This document shows, piece after piece, positions 47,458-59,400 of a DNA stretch of 64,000 nt. Origin of the DNA: Pseudopyrenochaeta lycopersici (taxonomy: Eukaryota; Ascomycota; Dothideomycetes; Pleosporales; Pseudopyrenochaetaceae); the NCBI GenBank assembly GCA_003313425.1, contig NHZP01000005.1, positions 1,116,001 to 1,180,000 of the forward strand, written 5' to 3'. Under the pieces are notes generated by a model that worked only from the letters and a program-made list of their open reading frames with translations, made no database searches and was not told the DNA's origin. Each line of letters opens with the position of its first letter. Positions within the stretch are counted from its first letter, which is position 1. Position numbers and translations under genes: made by a program.

Positions 47458-47472
47458 CTAGACCATCGAAGA

Positions 47473-48626
47473 TGTCGCTGACATAAGCGGATGGCTTTTC
47501 TTTGATGAAATGTTAGGCAAATTCAGGCATTATATTTGCGGTTATTGAAAATATGCAACTTTGATTTCGTTGTGCAGTAACCTGGCTGAAACCAACCACT
47601 TGGCTAAATGTGTTGTGAGCGGGGTAAGTAGCACGAGGCCTGGAAGCGAGGCACATGATAAGGCAAATCACATAGTGTAATTACTAATGATTCCCTGTCA
47701 GAGCGTCATTACCTTTTTACATTTTTTGCTTCCTTTCCAATTTTTGGTGATGGACGAGCTACACATAAGTGGTGATTAATAAGTAGTAATTATGTAACAC
47801 GCCTGAAGGAGCACAACGTGTTATAAGCGGATACTTAAAGTGTCTTCGTGTGAGGCAGGAGGTCTTCAACGATTGTTTTTTTTTAAATTTGAAATGTTCA
47901 ATTCTACCAGGACTAAGCTCAAGTGCTTTTCACTTTGATCAGTCTTGAATTACTGCATAAAGGCTGGAGGGCTTCATCTATTTACAGCTTGTTGTTTCTT
48001 CTTGCAAAGAAGCACGAAGACATTCAGCCTGGTATATGCGAGCTTTGTCTTCAAGTGTATGGGTCACTCCATTGCCTTGATTCAGGATATATATATCAGT
48101 CTTTTTTTTTAGATAGCTGGTGTATCCTTGAAGTGCCTCGCTGATGCTGTTCGGCATAGCGACAGCCTTGGAACGGACGGCATCCCCAGAAAGCTGCGTG
48201 ACCCCGGCCACTGTTTGAGAACTGAAAGGGTAACAAAGGTGGACTTGAACTTGGAAAGAGTAGACAGAGAGAGCAACGACTCTCTGCTACAAGATTTACC
48301 CATCTGCAAATCAGCCAAAGAAAAGAAGAGATTATTGTGACGTAATTTTCAATATATGGTGTGTTGAGTTTGCACATAGATTGAGTCACTTGTTTCGCCC
48401 TTTACCTGGGTTGATTGGCGTAGTCTAAATGTGATCATGGCAAGGCACACCAGACCAAGCAGCCCAACTTTGCAGAAAGCGGTATATGCGTTGACACGAA
48501 CAAATGATTTGCTGATCCAATTCGATTGTTAAAGTAGTATATACAAGGGCCTACTAGGGCCCAGATCTTTGTGATCAGTTATCTGATGTTGTGAACTCCA
48601 AGGAAAGTGTATGTTGCGGTTTAGGT
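47473..48626. other. AT-rich spacer
   Basis: About 1.15 kb between tRNA-Asp and the complex I gene, rich in A/T runs (T12 near 47875, T9 near 48102). An inverted repeat TAACACG/CGTGTTA lies at 47795-47801 and 47817-47823. Short frames at 47923-48389 look spurious. No gene seen. Confidence 0.45.
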
Positions 48627-49364
48627 TTACTCTTGTGCTGCTTTCACATCGATACCGTACTTCTCCAACAGTCGTTGCCGCCTCCTCTCTTCGTAACCTG
48701 GAGCATAAATGCCTATTATAATTGTTAGTCTGGGAAATACGTGCTTGGTTGCAATTGCACGTACCGCGGCCCTCGCCCAACTGCTCGATGGTCTCTGACA
48801 GTGGCCGCCTGCGCACCTTCTTCAGTTCCTCCCTCCTCTCAACCTCGCTGTCATCGTCTACACGGATATCTCCCTCGCCCCTGATACCATTTGTGTATCG
48901 GTATGCGGTCATAACGGTGGAGAAGCAGACTCCGGCACCCAGCATGAACGGAAGACTCCTCCCTGTACATCGTCAGCGTTGCCGGATGCATCGTTTCGCG
49001 GCTACATACTTGGAATACCAAGACCAAGACCGGCTGCAAATCCTGCAATTGCCTCGCTATAGCAATCATCCTTCTGTCGCAAGTTGCTGGTCGCGTCTTT
49101 TGTGAACTGATAGGTTGCTCCGACGCCGGCTGCACCTCAATTAGCTCGATACAGCTCCACACAGTCGCAATTGACTGGTTACGCACCATAGAGCGCAATT
49201 ATGCCTCCGGACCGAGTGATGATGCCCATGGCTCCGACATTCTGCTTGCGGAGCGTGTTCTGCACACCCGCAATGATTGCACCACAGGCCGTGGTCTGGA
49301 GCGTCGAACTCAGCGTATTCGCGAGAGTATCCTTCGGATGATAGGTGGGGTGCTGGTCGGCCAT
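48627..49364 (-). CDS. complex I subunit B14.7/NDUFA11-like (Tim17 family)
   Basis: Accessory membrane subunit of NADH:ubiquinone oxidoreductase (NUJM in Yarrowia, 21.3 kDa-type in Neurospora). Exons 49364-49187, 49129-49010, 48962-48765 and 48712-48627 give 193 aa. Tim17/22/23-type helices: TTACGAIIAGVQNTLRKQNVGAMG, IITRSGGIIALYGAAGVGATYQFTKD, EAIAGFAAGLGLGIP and LPFMLGAGVCFSTVMTAYRY. The C-terminal matrix tail RRRPLSETIEQLGEGRGIYAPGYEERRRQRLLEKYGI is characteristic of fungal members and is split by the last intron. Start MADQHPTYHPKDTL. Divergent from the Ubp2 gene. Confidence 0.87.
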
Positions 49365-49838
49365 GGCGGGCGGAATTGGGCGTCAATGTCGTCTTGACAG
49401 CTCTGATGGTGTCGTTGAGGTTGGCTTCGATGCGCTTGGCACAGAAACGCGCTAGCCCCCAACGGTGGAGGCGCTCAAGTCGCACCTGCATCATCGCTCC
49501 GGGCTTGGGTCACAGCATTGATTGTCGGTGTCTTTGAGTTTCACGGCTTGCTTGTGCACAGTGTACGATTCATATTGCTTGCTACCTTGAGGGAGACACC
49601 TTTGACCAAGTCTGCCCTACTGTGTATGGCGGTCGTTTGAAGTGCAGAACGTACATTACGTTGCCAGTTGCCGCCTACAATACTGTTAGACACTTCCAAT
49701 CACACCTGTACTGTCCGCTTGACCGCCACCATCCTTCTTCGCCGTGCGTGCCGTGCTCCCAAACGAAGGCTGCACTCCCTCCTGCCGCTCCTTCTCTGAT
49801 ACTCGTCACTTTATTGCTCCAAGACGCCCACAGCAGCC
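49365..49838. other. divergent promoter, complex I gene and UBP2
   Basis: About 470 bp shared upstream region. Pyrimidine-rich just before the UBP2 ATG. No further element recognised with confidence. Confidence 0.45.
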
Positions 49839-52800
49839 ATGGCGCCTGGTACAGTACCTGTGGGCTTGACTGGCGGGCAGTGCTAATGACGGCTCTGAAT
49901 AGGCAAGACAGCGCCGCGATTGCTCCAAGACCTCCTCACATATGACCCTCGATATGAGGAACGAGCAGGCCGCAACCTGTTAACGAGTGCGCCGCCGCGA
50001 TACCATCCCGACCAACCTAGCGCTGCTGCGGTACCCTTCCGGAACTGCAGACACACCCTGTTCAACAAGAGAGAGCAGTCGCAGGTACCAGCGGTGGGGG
50101 AGGACTTAGACCACACTACGGTATATAAGGTTGCATCGTACTGTTCTCAATGTCGGTGGCATGTCGACGTTGTTGTCGACTTCCGCAACGGGACCTCCAA
50201 CAATACACCATGCAACAAGGGCTACCATGACTATCCTCTTCACCATTTTCTTTTCGAAGGGGAAGGCGAATCAACTGGCGCAAACGGGCTTGGAGCTCAG
50301 CGTAAACCACGAACTTACAGATTCCGCTGTTCAGCGCCAGAATGTCCAGCCAAAGTAACAATTTGCATAAAGCCGCCTCAGCTCTCAGAGCAGGATGTTG
50401 AGACTTTGACAAATCAAGCCCAACTTAGGAGAAGATGGGAAGCGGCGAAGCAACTGGCAGGCGACCGAGCAGACACCGTCATGGCTCGCCGAGTCGACGC
50501 CCCCGATTTCCTGAACACATACCTCCAAGACTCCTTGAACCCAGTCAAGGGTAAGGCACGCATACCACTGCTCAACCGGAAATTCCTCAAGACTTTCGGT
50601 AAGGACTGTGACTCGATACTGACACGCCTTGGCTTCACAAGCGCCGTAGAAGAGGAAGACGATGGAGGAATGGCTGAGGTCTGGTACCTCCCCAAGCCAG
50701 ATGAGCCCAAAGATCCCTTGCAGTCAACGCTGCGTAACGTGATCGAAGATGCCCGCTACGAGTTAAACACAATAATACTCGGCTTCTCTGAGACGGACCG
50801 TAGTGGTTGCAGGCACCAACCCCAATACCCTACGCCATCACGCAGCGATATCGAGCGCGTACTAGCCTGTGGTGACTGTATGTTCAGTTTTGGTCATGGC
50901 ACCCACAGATACTGACAAACTGCAGATAGCAAGGTAAAAGGTCGGGTTGAGACGCGCAGTACAAACCATGAAGAGGATCATCCGTGCGTATACCTCCTTC
51001 ATCTTGACTCATTTTCACTGACAATTGCAAAGTTACTACGCCAGTCTTGGTGCCGTTGGTGACTTCTCAGATGAGCTGATCCTCTTCGCGTACTCTCGAC
51101 AAGCTGAAGTAGACGTTGCCAACCATCCGTATTACTTTGAGTGCTTGCAGGATCTCGCCAACGGTCGCAACAGTGAAATGCTCGGCATGCAAGTAGGCAT
51201 CCTTGCCTCGCAGGGCTTCACTAGCAGGCGCGACTTGGAAACGGCATACAGATATTTTGGCATTGATCCCGCCCATGCGAACGTCATCAGCGATGATCAC
51301 ATCATAGGTACCTTCAAGGCTCGCCTAGCTGACATCAGTCCTTCACTGGCCGACGAAACTCGGAAACAATTGCGAGTCCTTGGCGATGCGCGCAATAGCG
51401 ATAGGATCCGTGCAGAAGCCGCCGAGGCAATCGAAACCGAAGAACAAGCTTTATCATGGCTGGACTTGGACAACAGTGCTTCTGACGACTTTGTTCAGAC
51501 AATGTTTTCGTTGAAGGTATGTTTTATTCAGACCCTTACATATAATAGCAAATACTGGTATTGTTTGTAATGGGCGCTGACGTTTGTTGCAGACACAAGA
51601 TAACCCTGCGTGTTTGGATACTGCACGTAAAGCGGTCACAATTATAGCAGAGAAGCGACAAAGTCAACGGCTGCGTGAGTTTCTGGACAAGGGCACCATG
51701 ACCGAGCCCGAGATGGATATCGGCGAGGCATACGCTCTGTTCTCGGTCGACAACAGAACTCTCCAACTCGATCTTGAAGTGTTGAAAACTTCTGTTGACA
51801 TTGCCAACCCAGGGGATGTTGAAAAGCTGCAGAAAGCATTTGCGATTATCCAGCAGGATCAAGCCCAGAACTTTAACAACAAGATGGAGGATCCGAATCA
51901 ACCAGACGCTAGACGCAACAACTATCCTCTTGAATCATGGCCGGTGGGCCTCCGCAATATCGGCAACACGTGCTACCTCAATAGCGTACTTCAGTTCCTC
52001 TTCACTATTAAACCGTTGCGAGAACTCATCCTTAATTGCGAAGATCACATGCAAGACGCATCAGTAGATGCTTTGAAGGATAAAAAAGTCGGCCGTACCG
52101 CTGTCACAGCTGATAGGGTCGTGGTAGCCCAGAAGTGTCAGTATGCAGTACTCAATCCTCACTTCAGGCGCTAATGACATCCAGTCGTCCGTGAACTGCG
52201 AGCGTTCTTCGAGCATATGATATCTGCACCTTCCGATACTGTTCGACCTGCAATAGATCTTGCTTCTTTGGCACTGTGCAGAACAGATACTCCAGAAGAG
52301 CCTGCAAAGTCGCCTATACTAGCTGCCACTGAAAGCAATCGTCTTGGCTCGATTGATGGAGTTGCTGTCAGTGGGCCTGCACCTGCGCCAAATGGTGCTG
52401 CGGCCCCTGTTACGCCTCCAGATTCTGTCATGGGCGATGATGCCAAGAGCGTCTCGTCGATGCAAGCGATGGATCTGGCACAACAAAGCGACAGGCCTGC
52501 ACCACCTACCCGCCCTCCTCCTATTCCTCCTCGACCAGAGGCCCAACCAAAAACAGACCAAACTAAAACCAAACTCGGCATCCTTGAAGAGAGTGCTCGA
52601 CAACAGGACGCAGCAGAGGTCATGGGCAATATCTTTGATCTGATTTCTTGTGCTATAAAAGGTGACGATGTCATGCGCGAAGGCGAACAATGGGATACGA
52701 TCAAGAAGCTGTTTTTCAGCGACGTCACTACAGTCCGAGATACTGCGAAGGGAGCGGAGAAGCTGAGCGAGCTGCGGCACAACTACCTCGTCTCGCCCGG

Positions 52801-54107
52801 TTGGCGAGACCGCCATCTCTACGCCACTCTAGACGATGACTTTGGGCAACAAGAAATGGAGGGTGGTGCCAATCGATATGACTACATCGACAAGGCTGCG
52901 CCTATACTAGTCATCAACGTGCGTCGTATACAATGGGTCAAAGACTTAGTGTACGATCGTTCGCATATCAGTCTAGATAAAACCTTGTACATGGATCGAT
53001 ACTTGGGAGAAACGAAAACGCTCAACAAAGACGAGTTGCTCAAGCTACGTGAAGCGCAGTGGCAGAAACAGCGAAAATTGCGGGAAGCTGGTGGCGAGAG
53101 ACAGCGATTACAGAAGACGGACATTGAGGGCATGGATCTTGTCGATACTATCGAAGAGACAAGTGCCTTTATCAACAATCTGGTTGCAGATAAGCAATCC
53201 GAACAGCCACAATTGGGGGCGGACACGCTCCCAACACCGCCGCCGGAGCTTACAGATGCTCTTTGCACTAAAGCGAAGCATCTCAAAGAAGATCTAGACG
53301 GCTTGAATGTAATGATGAACGATCTTGAGTCGCAGATTGACACCGTCTTCAAAGACTGCAACGACCATCCCTACCGCCTTCATGCTATCTTCACCCACCG
53401 TGGTGGTGTCAAGGGCGGCCACTATTGGATCTACATCTACGACTTTCAAAATAACTTGTGGCGGATGTACAATGACGAATACGTCACGATTGCCGACGAG
53501 AAACAGATATTCGAGCCTGAGACCAATGTGACGTTGCCAAAGGCAAGCACAGGCGTAGTATATATTCGTGCAGACCTCGTCGACGACCTCACAGAGGCTG
53601 TACGCAGGGATCCGGATGTTGTGGAGAGTATTGGAAAGGGGTTCGCGGAGACGCAGAAGGATGTTGAGATGCAGGACGCGGACGATAATGTGCGCCTACC
53701 CCTTGAACCAACCCAGCACGATGAGCCGATCATAATTGATGGCTTGCCGGTTTTGGAGGGGGTTGAGAAAGTGTAAGCTCGCTATCGAGCTCAATTGTTT
53801 TCTCGTCTTATCGTTACTCTCATTGCTGACCCCTATGCCACTTAGGTGCACCGCTCAGAAGAGGGATTGGGCATCACCACTCAGGGAAGATCGTAGTCTG
53901 ATAGATGCGAGAGTCAGTGCATCGAGCCGTAGCAAAAAACGAACGGGTACCAGGAGGGAGTCTCCTCCAAAAAGGCAGAGTTTAGAAACCCCCCTCAGGA
54001 ACCAGAACAAGGAGCTTGAAGAAACTGGAAGTGACAAGAAAGTCATAGAGAAGAACCTGCGAATCGATGGAAACAAGTCGGCGGATGGCCATTCTTGTGA
54101 GGACTAG
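49839..54107 (+). CDS. ubp2: ubiquitin carboxyl-terminal hydrolase, Ubp2-like
   Basis: Cysteine deubiquitinase of the USP family, resembling yeast Ubp2, which with Rsp5/Rup1 trims Lys63 chains. Exons 49839-49848 (only 10 nt), 49903-50877, 50926-50983, 51033-51516, 51593-52136, 52185-53772 and 53846-54107 give 1306 aa. The N-terminal half has a Ubp2-type region with paired cysteines ([27 protein letters not shown]) and two UBA-like repeats. The catalytic Cys box is [19 protein letters not shown] and the His box is [17 protein letters not shown] with NDEYVT. A proline-rich [16 protein letters not shown] and a coiled coil are inserted between them. The final intron is optional: unspliced, the protein stops at 53776 (1220 aa); spliced, it gains 86 residues with a basic [16 protein letters not shown]. 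Confidence 0.85.
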
Positions 54108-54558
54108 TGCTAGCATTGATTTACATATCGGCATTGACACATAGACGAGACGACTGTAGCATGCATAGCGATGGGCATTTTCGCACAGCAATGGAGTTGG
54201 GGCGTTGCTTGTACAGTACTCTACCATCGTGCGAAGGTGTAAAGTCATCCAAGCCTCATTTTCATCATTGAACGCATCAATCTCCAAATTTGTAGACACT
54301 CCTTTGCTTCAGACTTCTCTGTGAATACTCGCTTCCCATTCTCATCGTTTCGGTGCTTGCAGATTAGGCTTTGCATGAAACGTCAGTCACAGCCGTCGAT
54401 GCGTAATGTCTCAAGTAACCTGGACAGCTTTGGAGCTGTATGTCCTTTCCGACGCGATCTTGCACAGCGTGTTGGCAACAGTCGAGCATATCTTTGTGGT
54501 GTTGAAGAGGATTTGATGCGCATATGTACCATCGTGTCCGCATTGCTTCGTCGAGCGC

Positions 54559-55935
54559 TCAAACGGCATGTCTCTTCCGACCGCCTCCTCTCCTCCAATT
54601 CCACAGCGCTTCCTGTGCAAATGTCCGCGCTGTAAGATGGCCTTTCGTCTTGTTCGCCTCCTCCGTGAGCGTCTCAACCACTCTCCCCTCCTCCATACAG
54701 GACCACAATCCCGACGCCATCGCACTGCCCACATCCTCTTCCTCATACTCGTCGTCTCCCGCCACCTCTGGGTCCTTCGCAACCTGCACTGGTCCATCCG
54801 TGTCCTGCCTCGCCTGCTCCACGCCAAACTCGCCTTGCCCTAGGCGGTATAAGATGCGGCCTAGGGTTTGGTATGCCATACATCGCTGCGCAGCGACTTT
54901 GCTCCTCGCCAGCACTGCAAGCTCCGGTATCGTATAGCCTGCCGCTTCTGGCGCATCGGCATGATTGTGTAGGCCCCTGTCGCTCGGTATTTCACGGGCC
55001 ACACTGGGTGCTAGCAAGGCGCCTGTGAAGTCGAAGCGCAGTTCTGTGGCGTTGAGTGCAGTTTGCGAGGGGTGGTATGGTGAGGTTTTGTCGGCGGGAT
55101 CTATGGGGGCCATCCATGATAGTTCGCTGGGGTTGTAGGGCAGATTTGGGAAGTATTTCTCGTGTAAGTTTTCGAGAAAGGAGGGGTCGTTTGGATCGAG
55201 GTCGGGCGGTTGCGGTGGGGCGGGGAAGTGTATTGAGTCGGAGGCATTTTTTGGATCGGCTATTGACGTGGATGTAGTGTCTGAAGCGGGCTGGGCGGTC
55301 GATGTTGGTGGTGCTGCAGCATCTTGGTGTGCAGCTGCTTCATTCTCTGGTTCTGGGTCATGGAATGAGACCTTCTTGGTGCTCAACGGCTTCGTTTCTG
55401 ATTTTGCTTTGAAGTCGTCAGTCGGGAGTGGAGCCGAGGATTGCTCAGGATAGAGATCTCGCTCATTGCTCCCTTCATCAATATTCGACCTCATAAGAAG
55501 CTTCTGTATCAAAGCAGGACTAAGGCCTTGCATCAACTCCTGGCGCTCCTGCTCAATCTCTTCTTCGGACATGGCAGCCAGTGTCCGCTTATTCTCTTCA
55601 TCTATAGCCCTCCTCTCCTCATTCGGATCGAAGCCAGTGCGCGGTGCATCTTGCGCTTTCTGCGCTGCAACCGCCTGTTGTTCCTTTGCCGCGCGCTGTT
55701 GCTTGAAAGCAGAAACTCGCGGAACACGCTTCCTGTGCGCCGGAAACCCATTTACATTCGCCTTGAGAGAGGGGGCAACTGGAGGGTTAGCTGTGGAAGA
55801 ATCGCGCTCCAATATGTCGCCCACGAATGTGGGAAATGTAGGCAGTGTAGGCTCATGATTTGCCTCTGGCTCAAGCTTCTCTACTGCTCCGGTATCGAAG
55901 TTCAAAGTTACGCGTTCGCCTCTCTGGAATTCCAT
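54559..55935 (-). CDS. rba50: RPAP1/Rba50-like RNA polymerase II assembly factor
   Basis: Protein of the RPAP1/Rba50 family, which helps assemble Pol II subunits before nuclear import. Single exon, 458 aa. RPAP1 N-terminal domain at about 115-165: FDPNEERRAIDEENKRTLAAMSEEEIEQERQELMQGLSPALIQKLL, diagnostic. RPAP1 C-terminal domain at about 300-345: ATELRFDFTGALLAP preceded by PYHPSQTALN. Then TIPELAVLARSKVAAQRCMAYQTLGRILYRLGQGEFG. The C-terminus ends ALWNWRRGGGRKRHAV. N-terminus MEFQRGERVTLNFDTGAVEKL is usual for fungal members. Convergent with UBP2, tails about 450 bp apart. Confidence 0.85.
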   Translation of the reverse strand: MEFQRGERVTLNFDTGAVEKLEPEANHEPTLPTFPTFVGDILERDSSTANPPVAPSLKANVNGFPAHRKRVPRVSAFKQQRAAKEQQAVAAQKAQDAPRTGFDPNEERRAIDEENKRTLAAMSEEEIEQERQELMQGLSPALIQKLLMRSNIDEGSNERDLYPEQSSAPLPTDDFKAKSETKPLSTKKVSFHDPEPENEAAAHQDAAAPPTSTAQPASDTTSTSIADPKNASDSIHFPAPPQPPDLDPNDPSFLENLHEKYFPNLPYNPSELSWMAPIDPADKTSPYHPSQTALNATELRFDFTGALLAPSVAREIPSDRGLHNHADAPEAAGYTIPELAVLARSKVAAQRCMAYQTLGRILYRLGQGEFGVEQARQDTDGPVQVAKDPEVAGDDEYEEEDVGSAMASGLWSCMEEGRVVETLTEEANKTKGHLTARTFAQEALWNWRRGGGRKRHAV

Positions 55936-56471
55936 TTTTAGCGGGGTGGTAGTGCTGAGGCGAAAGCAGCCGTCAACTTTGAAGCTTTGAATAGACTACG
56001 CTGGGGACTAGCGCTCGGCTAAAATTGCTCTTACAGTTGCTGCCATTAGCACTCCACACCACAATACAGCGAGATTCTTCGCAGTACACAAAACAATCCC
56101 ACGTCTTGTAGGAAATCTTAACCCTATTTCATTTCACTTTACATCCAGCAGATGAAACACCAAAAGCCAAGCAGAATATACAGATGATAGAATAGTAACA
56201 TGGAATAAGCATAAGCTAAACAATCTGGTATCGAACGATTAAAACATAACGCTGTGGAGCGACGGTGTATTCCCATGCAGCCCAGTAACCCAAACACCAC
56301 CCAGAAAAGCGCCGATCCAAAGTAAACCCATAAACAGGCAACTCCTCCCCAAAAAGCACACGATACTCGCATCTCATAGCAACTTAGCCTTATCTCCAAT
56401 GGAAACATTACCACCCTGCGAAAGTTATCAGGGAACACAAACGAACCCCATATACTAGGATCCAACAGACA
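55936..56471. other. intergenic
   Basis: About 535 bp, RPAP1 promoter and ASPM 3' end. A minus-strand frame 56139-56465 is low-complexity hydrophobic and not supported. Confidence 0.45.
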
Positions 56472-59400
56472 CTACCATCCACCCCGTACTCTTCGGACTT
56501 TCTCCTTTCCACCAATCCGCCCAGCTGTGATTCGTCGTACCCATCGTCGGATCGCCCATCCACGAGCTAGTGCTTGGAAAGCAAGGACGTCGCTCTCTAA
56601 TTGTTGGCGTCTCGCATGAAGAATGCCCTTCCATCGTCGCTGGATCACAGTGGCGGCATCGACGAGGCGCTGACGGGCCTGTGCGACCACAGCGCAGTCG
56701 TGCGCTATCTTCATGGCCATGATGTGCTTGCTTGTTTGGCATCGCAGGACATGTTGGCGGAACGCACGTTGAATGGTTGACGCGGCGCGGTGCGTCAAAG
56801 AAAGAGGAATGAGACGAGAAGCGAGAAATGCTAGCGTGAGTAGTGTGAAGTCTCGTGAGGGAATAGAGCGCGCGGATGCATGTTGAGGCGTGAATAGTGA
56901 AATGAAAGATGAAGAGCAGCCGACAGCTTTCAATTTTGTCGCTAATCCGAGCTTAGAATTCGCCATTGATACGGTGAGTGTAGATGGCAGATACGTGTCA
57001 ACGATGACCTCCAACACAGTCGGATCCGCAAAGCTGGTTGTCAGATTTGAGACGCGAAGACCGTGTAGACGAGCGATCGAGCGTGACCAGGAGAGAAGCA
57101 GGCGCTTGTGATAATTCAGGCCCTCGAGCTCGGTTGATGTTTCGTCGTCGTCAGAGTCGAGATCCCCCTGCTTGTAATTGTCGCGAGTTCTATACCACTG
57201 CTCTTGAAACCGCTCCGTCTCTTTCACAATCCGTGGCCAATCAACCAGGCTCCCAAGGCCGCACTTGCCGACCAGCGCCCATAGAAGGCTTAGAGTTTTC
57301 TCACGATGTCCATCGACAATGTCTTCGGCTCTTATACCATCGGGTATTTGGATAGGAATACCGCGTACGCTGTTGACTGCTGACAGGGCAATTTGGACAT
57401 TGTAGACCTTCTGCGGACGTCCAATTGCCGGGTATTTTAGATGTTGTGACAAAACCCAACTCTCCTTTTGCGCAAAGTCGAAGGGACTAGTCAGGAGCTC
57501 ACCGGACGGCATTGTAATGGTGACAGTGTCCTCCTGCTGTGCGACGAGCGTAGATGATGGATACAGTAACAACTCTACTAGCCGTGTCAGAACAATTCCA
57601 TCGCGCAGGTCGATTGCTACATTGTCGATATGATACGTGTACTCTTGAAGTGGATACTGAACATGCTCGACTTTGTAGTTGAGATGGCCGAGAGGGCGAG
57701 TGATGTCGCCAAGTGAAGGCAACAACAGGTGTGAAAGCTGGTGCAAGATCTCTACTGAAGTCTTGTAGGATGACGTCGACTGAAAGAGGCAACCCGGTAA
57801 ACTGTCGGTCGCCTTGGCCTTGTCAAGAAGGAGAGCTAGCATCAAGCTGCGTAAAGCGGTACGCCTCCACGACCAGCCTTGAGAACCAAAGTCGTCATCA
57901 CCACGCGTAATACTGGCAATGCTGCCGCCTCCAGATTTGACGCGGACAGCATCCTCGTTCTTGATTAAGAATGCATCCAGAAAGCTTTCAATCGCGCGTC
58001 GCTCCGCGCGGTACATTCTAGAGCCGTCATCCGAACTTGTTGAGCCTGTGGATAGTCGACAAGGGGTCGTGATTTGACGTCCAATGATCGTCTCAGCTGC
58101 GGCTCGGAGGGCATTCAGATCATAAGACTTGGTCCAGAGATTTAAAAATTTCTTACGGAGACCGACATCGTCTTTGAGTCTCAGGGTCTGCGCAAGTAGG
58201 TCCTTTGGTATACTCAAGGCACCGTAATGTAAGGAGGCTTGCAGGCGCTTGTGCAACGATGGCATCGAAGGGTCATGATAAAGCGTAAGGAACTTCTTAC
58301 GCAAATCGTCTGGGCTCTGTTCAGCATTCAGATCTTTATTTGCTGAGTCGAACGCCGAGTTCAAAAGCTGGGTGATGGCAACTTCCTGGTAAGTGAGCCA
58401 ATTGTCCTCGTACAGCTCGGGCCGAGCCAGGTCCTCCTCCAATACAGGATACCTCTCCTGTGGCTGTGGTCGACGGCCGACAACGTGCATCATTGTGATA
58501 TTGTTTGATGTATTTTCGGTCCTCTGGCGGCGTAAAGCAGTGGGTGGAGACTTGTCGGTGTGAAACGGAGAAGATGAGAGCGGTGCACGGTTCGTTTTCA
58601 TTGTCCTTGTCCTCCCAGCTTTGATTGTGTCCTTCAGAGACACTCTACTGCTTGCTGTAGAGGCAGTTCCATCTGCTCTGGCCTTGATTGACTTTGCCGG
58701 AGGATCATCGTGGCTGGCTTGGGGGCGCAATCGCTTCTGGGCGCCCTCCGGCCTGGTCTTTGTTTGTGGTACCCGAGCAAGGTCCTTGGGCGCGTTGAAA
58801 TGGACTTTTGAACTAGCCTTTCCTACAGGCTTCTTTGCGTCTGGCTTACTGAAATTGAACTCGATGTGCGTTCCGTGCCCCTTGGTCTCAACAATCTCCA
58901 TACCCGGCGGCATGTTCTCTTTCCCACCGCCTTGACCCATGACATCGCTCGAAAAGGATACGCTCTGCACTGATCGTGACGTCGAGCTAAGTGGCCCACG
59001 CTTCGGTGGAGCTGCGAGCGATTTCCGCGGCGCCTTCTTCTCCCGCTTCAATGCCGGTAGCATATTATTGCCCTCCTCTTCCGAGAGCGTGACCAGGTCA
59101 AGTCCAATATCCGGTGAGTCCTCCCGCGGGTTGCGCGGCGCATGTGTTGACTGCCCTGGATGGATTGTCACAACCGTAGTGTCATCCGATGGAATGTAAA
59201 TAGTCCTCCTGCGCGGGTCCTTCCTGGGTCCCTGTTTCCTGAGCTCCTGTTTCTCTAGAATATCTTCTCGCAGTTGCACTGTAGCGTTCACATCGCTACT
59301 GTGCCTATCAGTAAGCATTTGCGACACGCGTCTTCGATGCGGCCTGGCAAGCTGTGGTTCCTGCACAGGCGGCGCAGGCTTTGTCATCTTTTGTGCTGGA

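Larger units (their letters stand above)
47227..47472 (-). tRNA. tRNA-Asp(GUC) interrupted by four introns
   Basis: Exon pieces 47472-47458, 47407-47393, 47339-47333, 47315-47305 and 47250-47227 join to a 72-nt tRNA including discriminator G73. Acceptor stem TCTTCGA pairs with TCGGAGA (one G-U). The D-arm keeps A14, R15, G18-G19, A21. Anticodon stem TCCGC/GCGGG pairs fully around loop TTGTCAC. T-arm CGGGG/CCCCG pairs only after removing the third GT-AG insertion; before that there is a mismatch. Yeast aspartate identity elements G34, U35, C36, C38, G10-U25 and G73 are all present. Insertions: 50 nt at 15/16, 53 nt at 30/31, 17 nt at 37/38 (canonical, carrying GAC complementary to the anticodon), 54 nt at 49/50. 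The three non-canonical ones look spliceosomal. The B box GGTTCGATTCC is intact; the A box is split. Confidence 0.85.

Noticed and set aside
47210..47480. Reading the tRNA locus as exons of a protein gene with three introns
   Set aside because: The pieces between introns (15, 31 and 11 nt or so) are too short and give no conserved protein, while they form a complete tRNA-Asp.
47483..47832. Ten-base direct repeat ATAAGCGGAT either side of the spacer
   Set aside because: Too short to be a target-site duplication or element boundary without other support.
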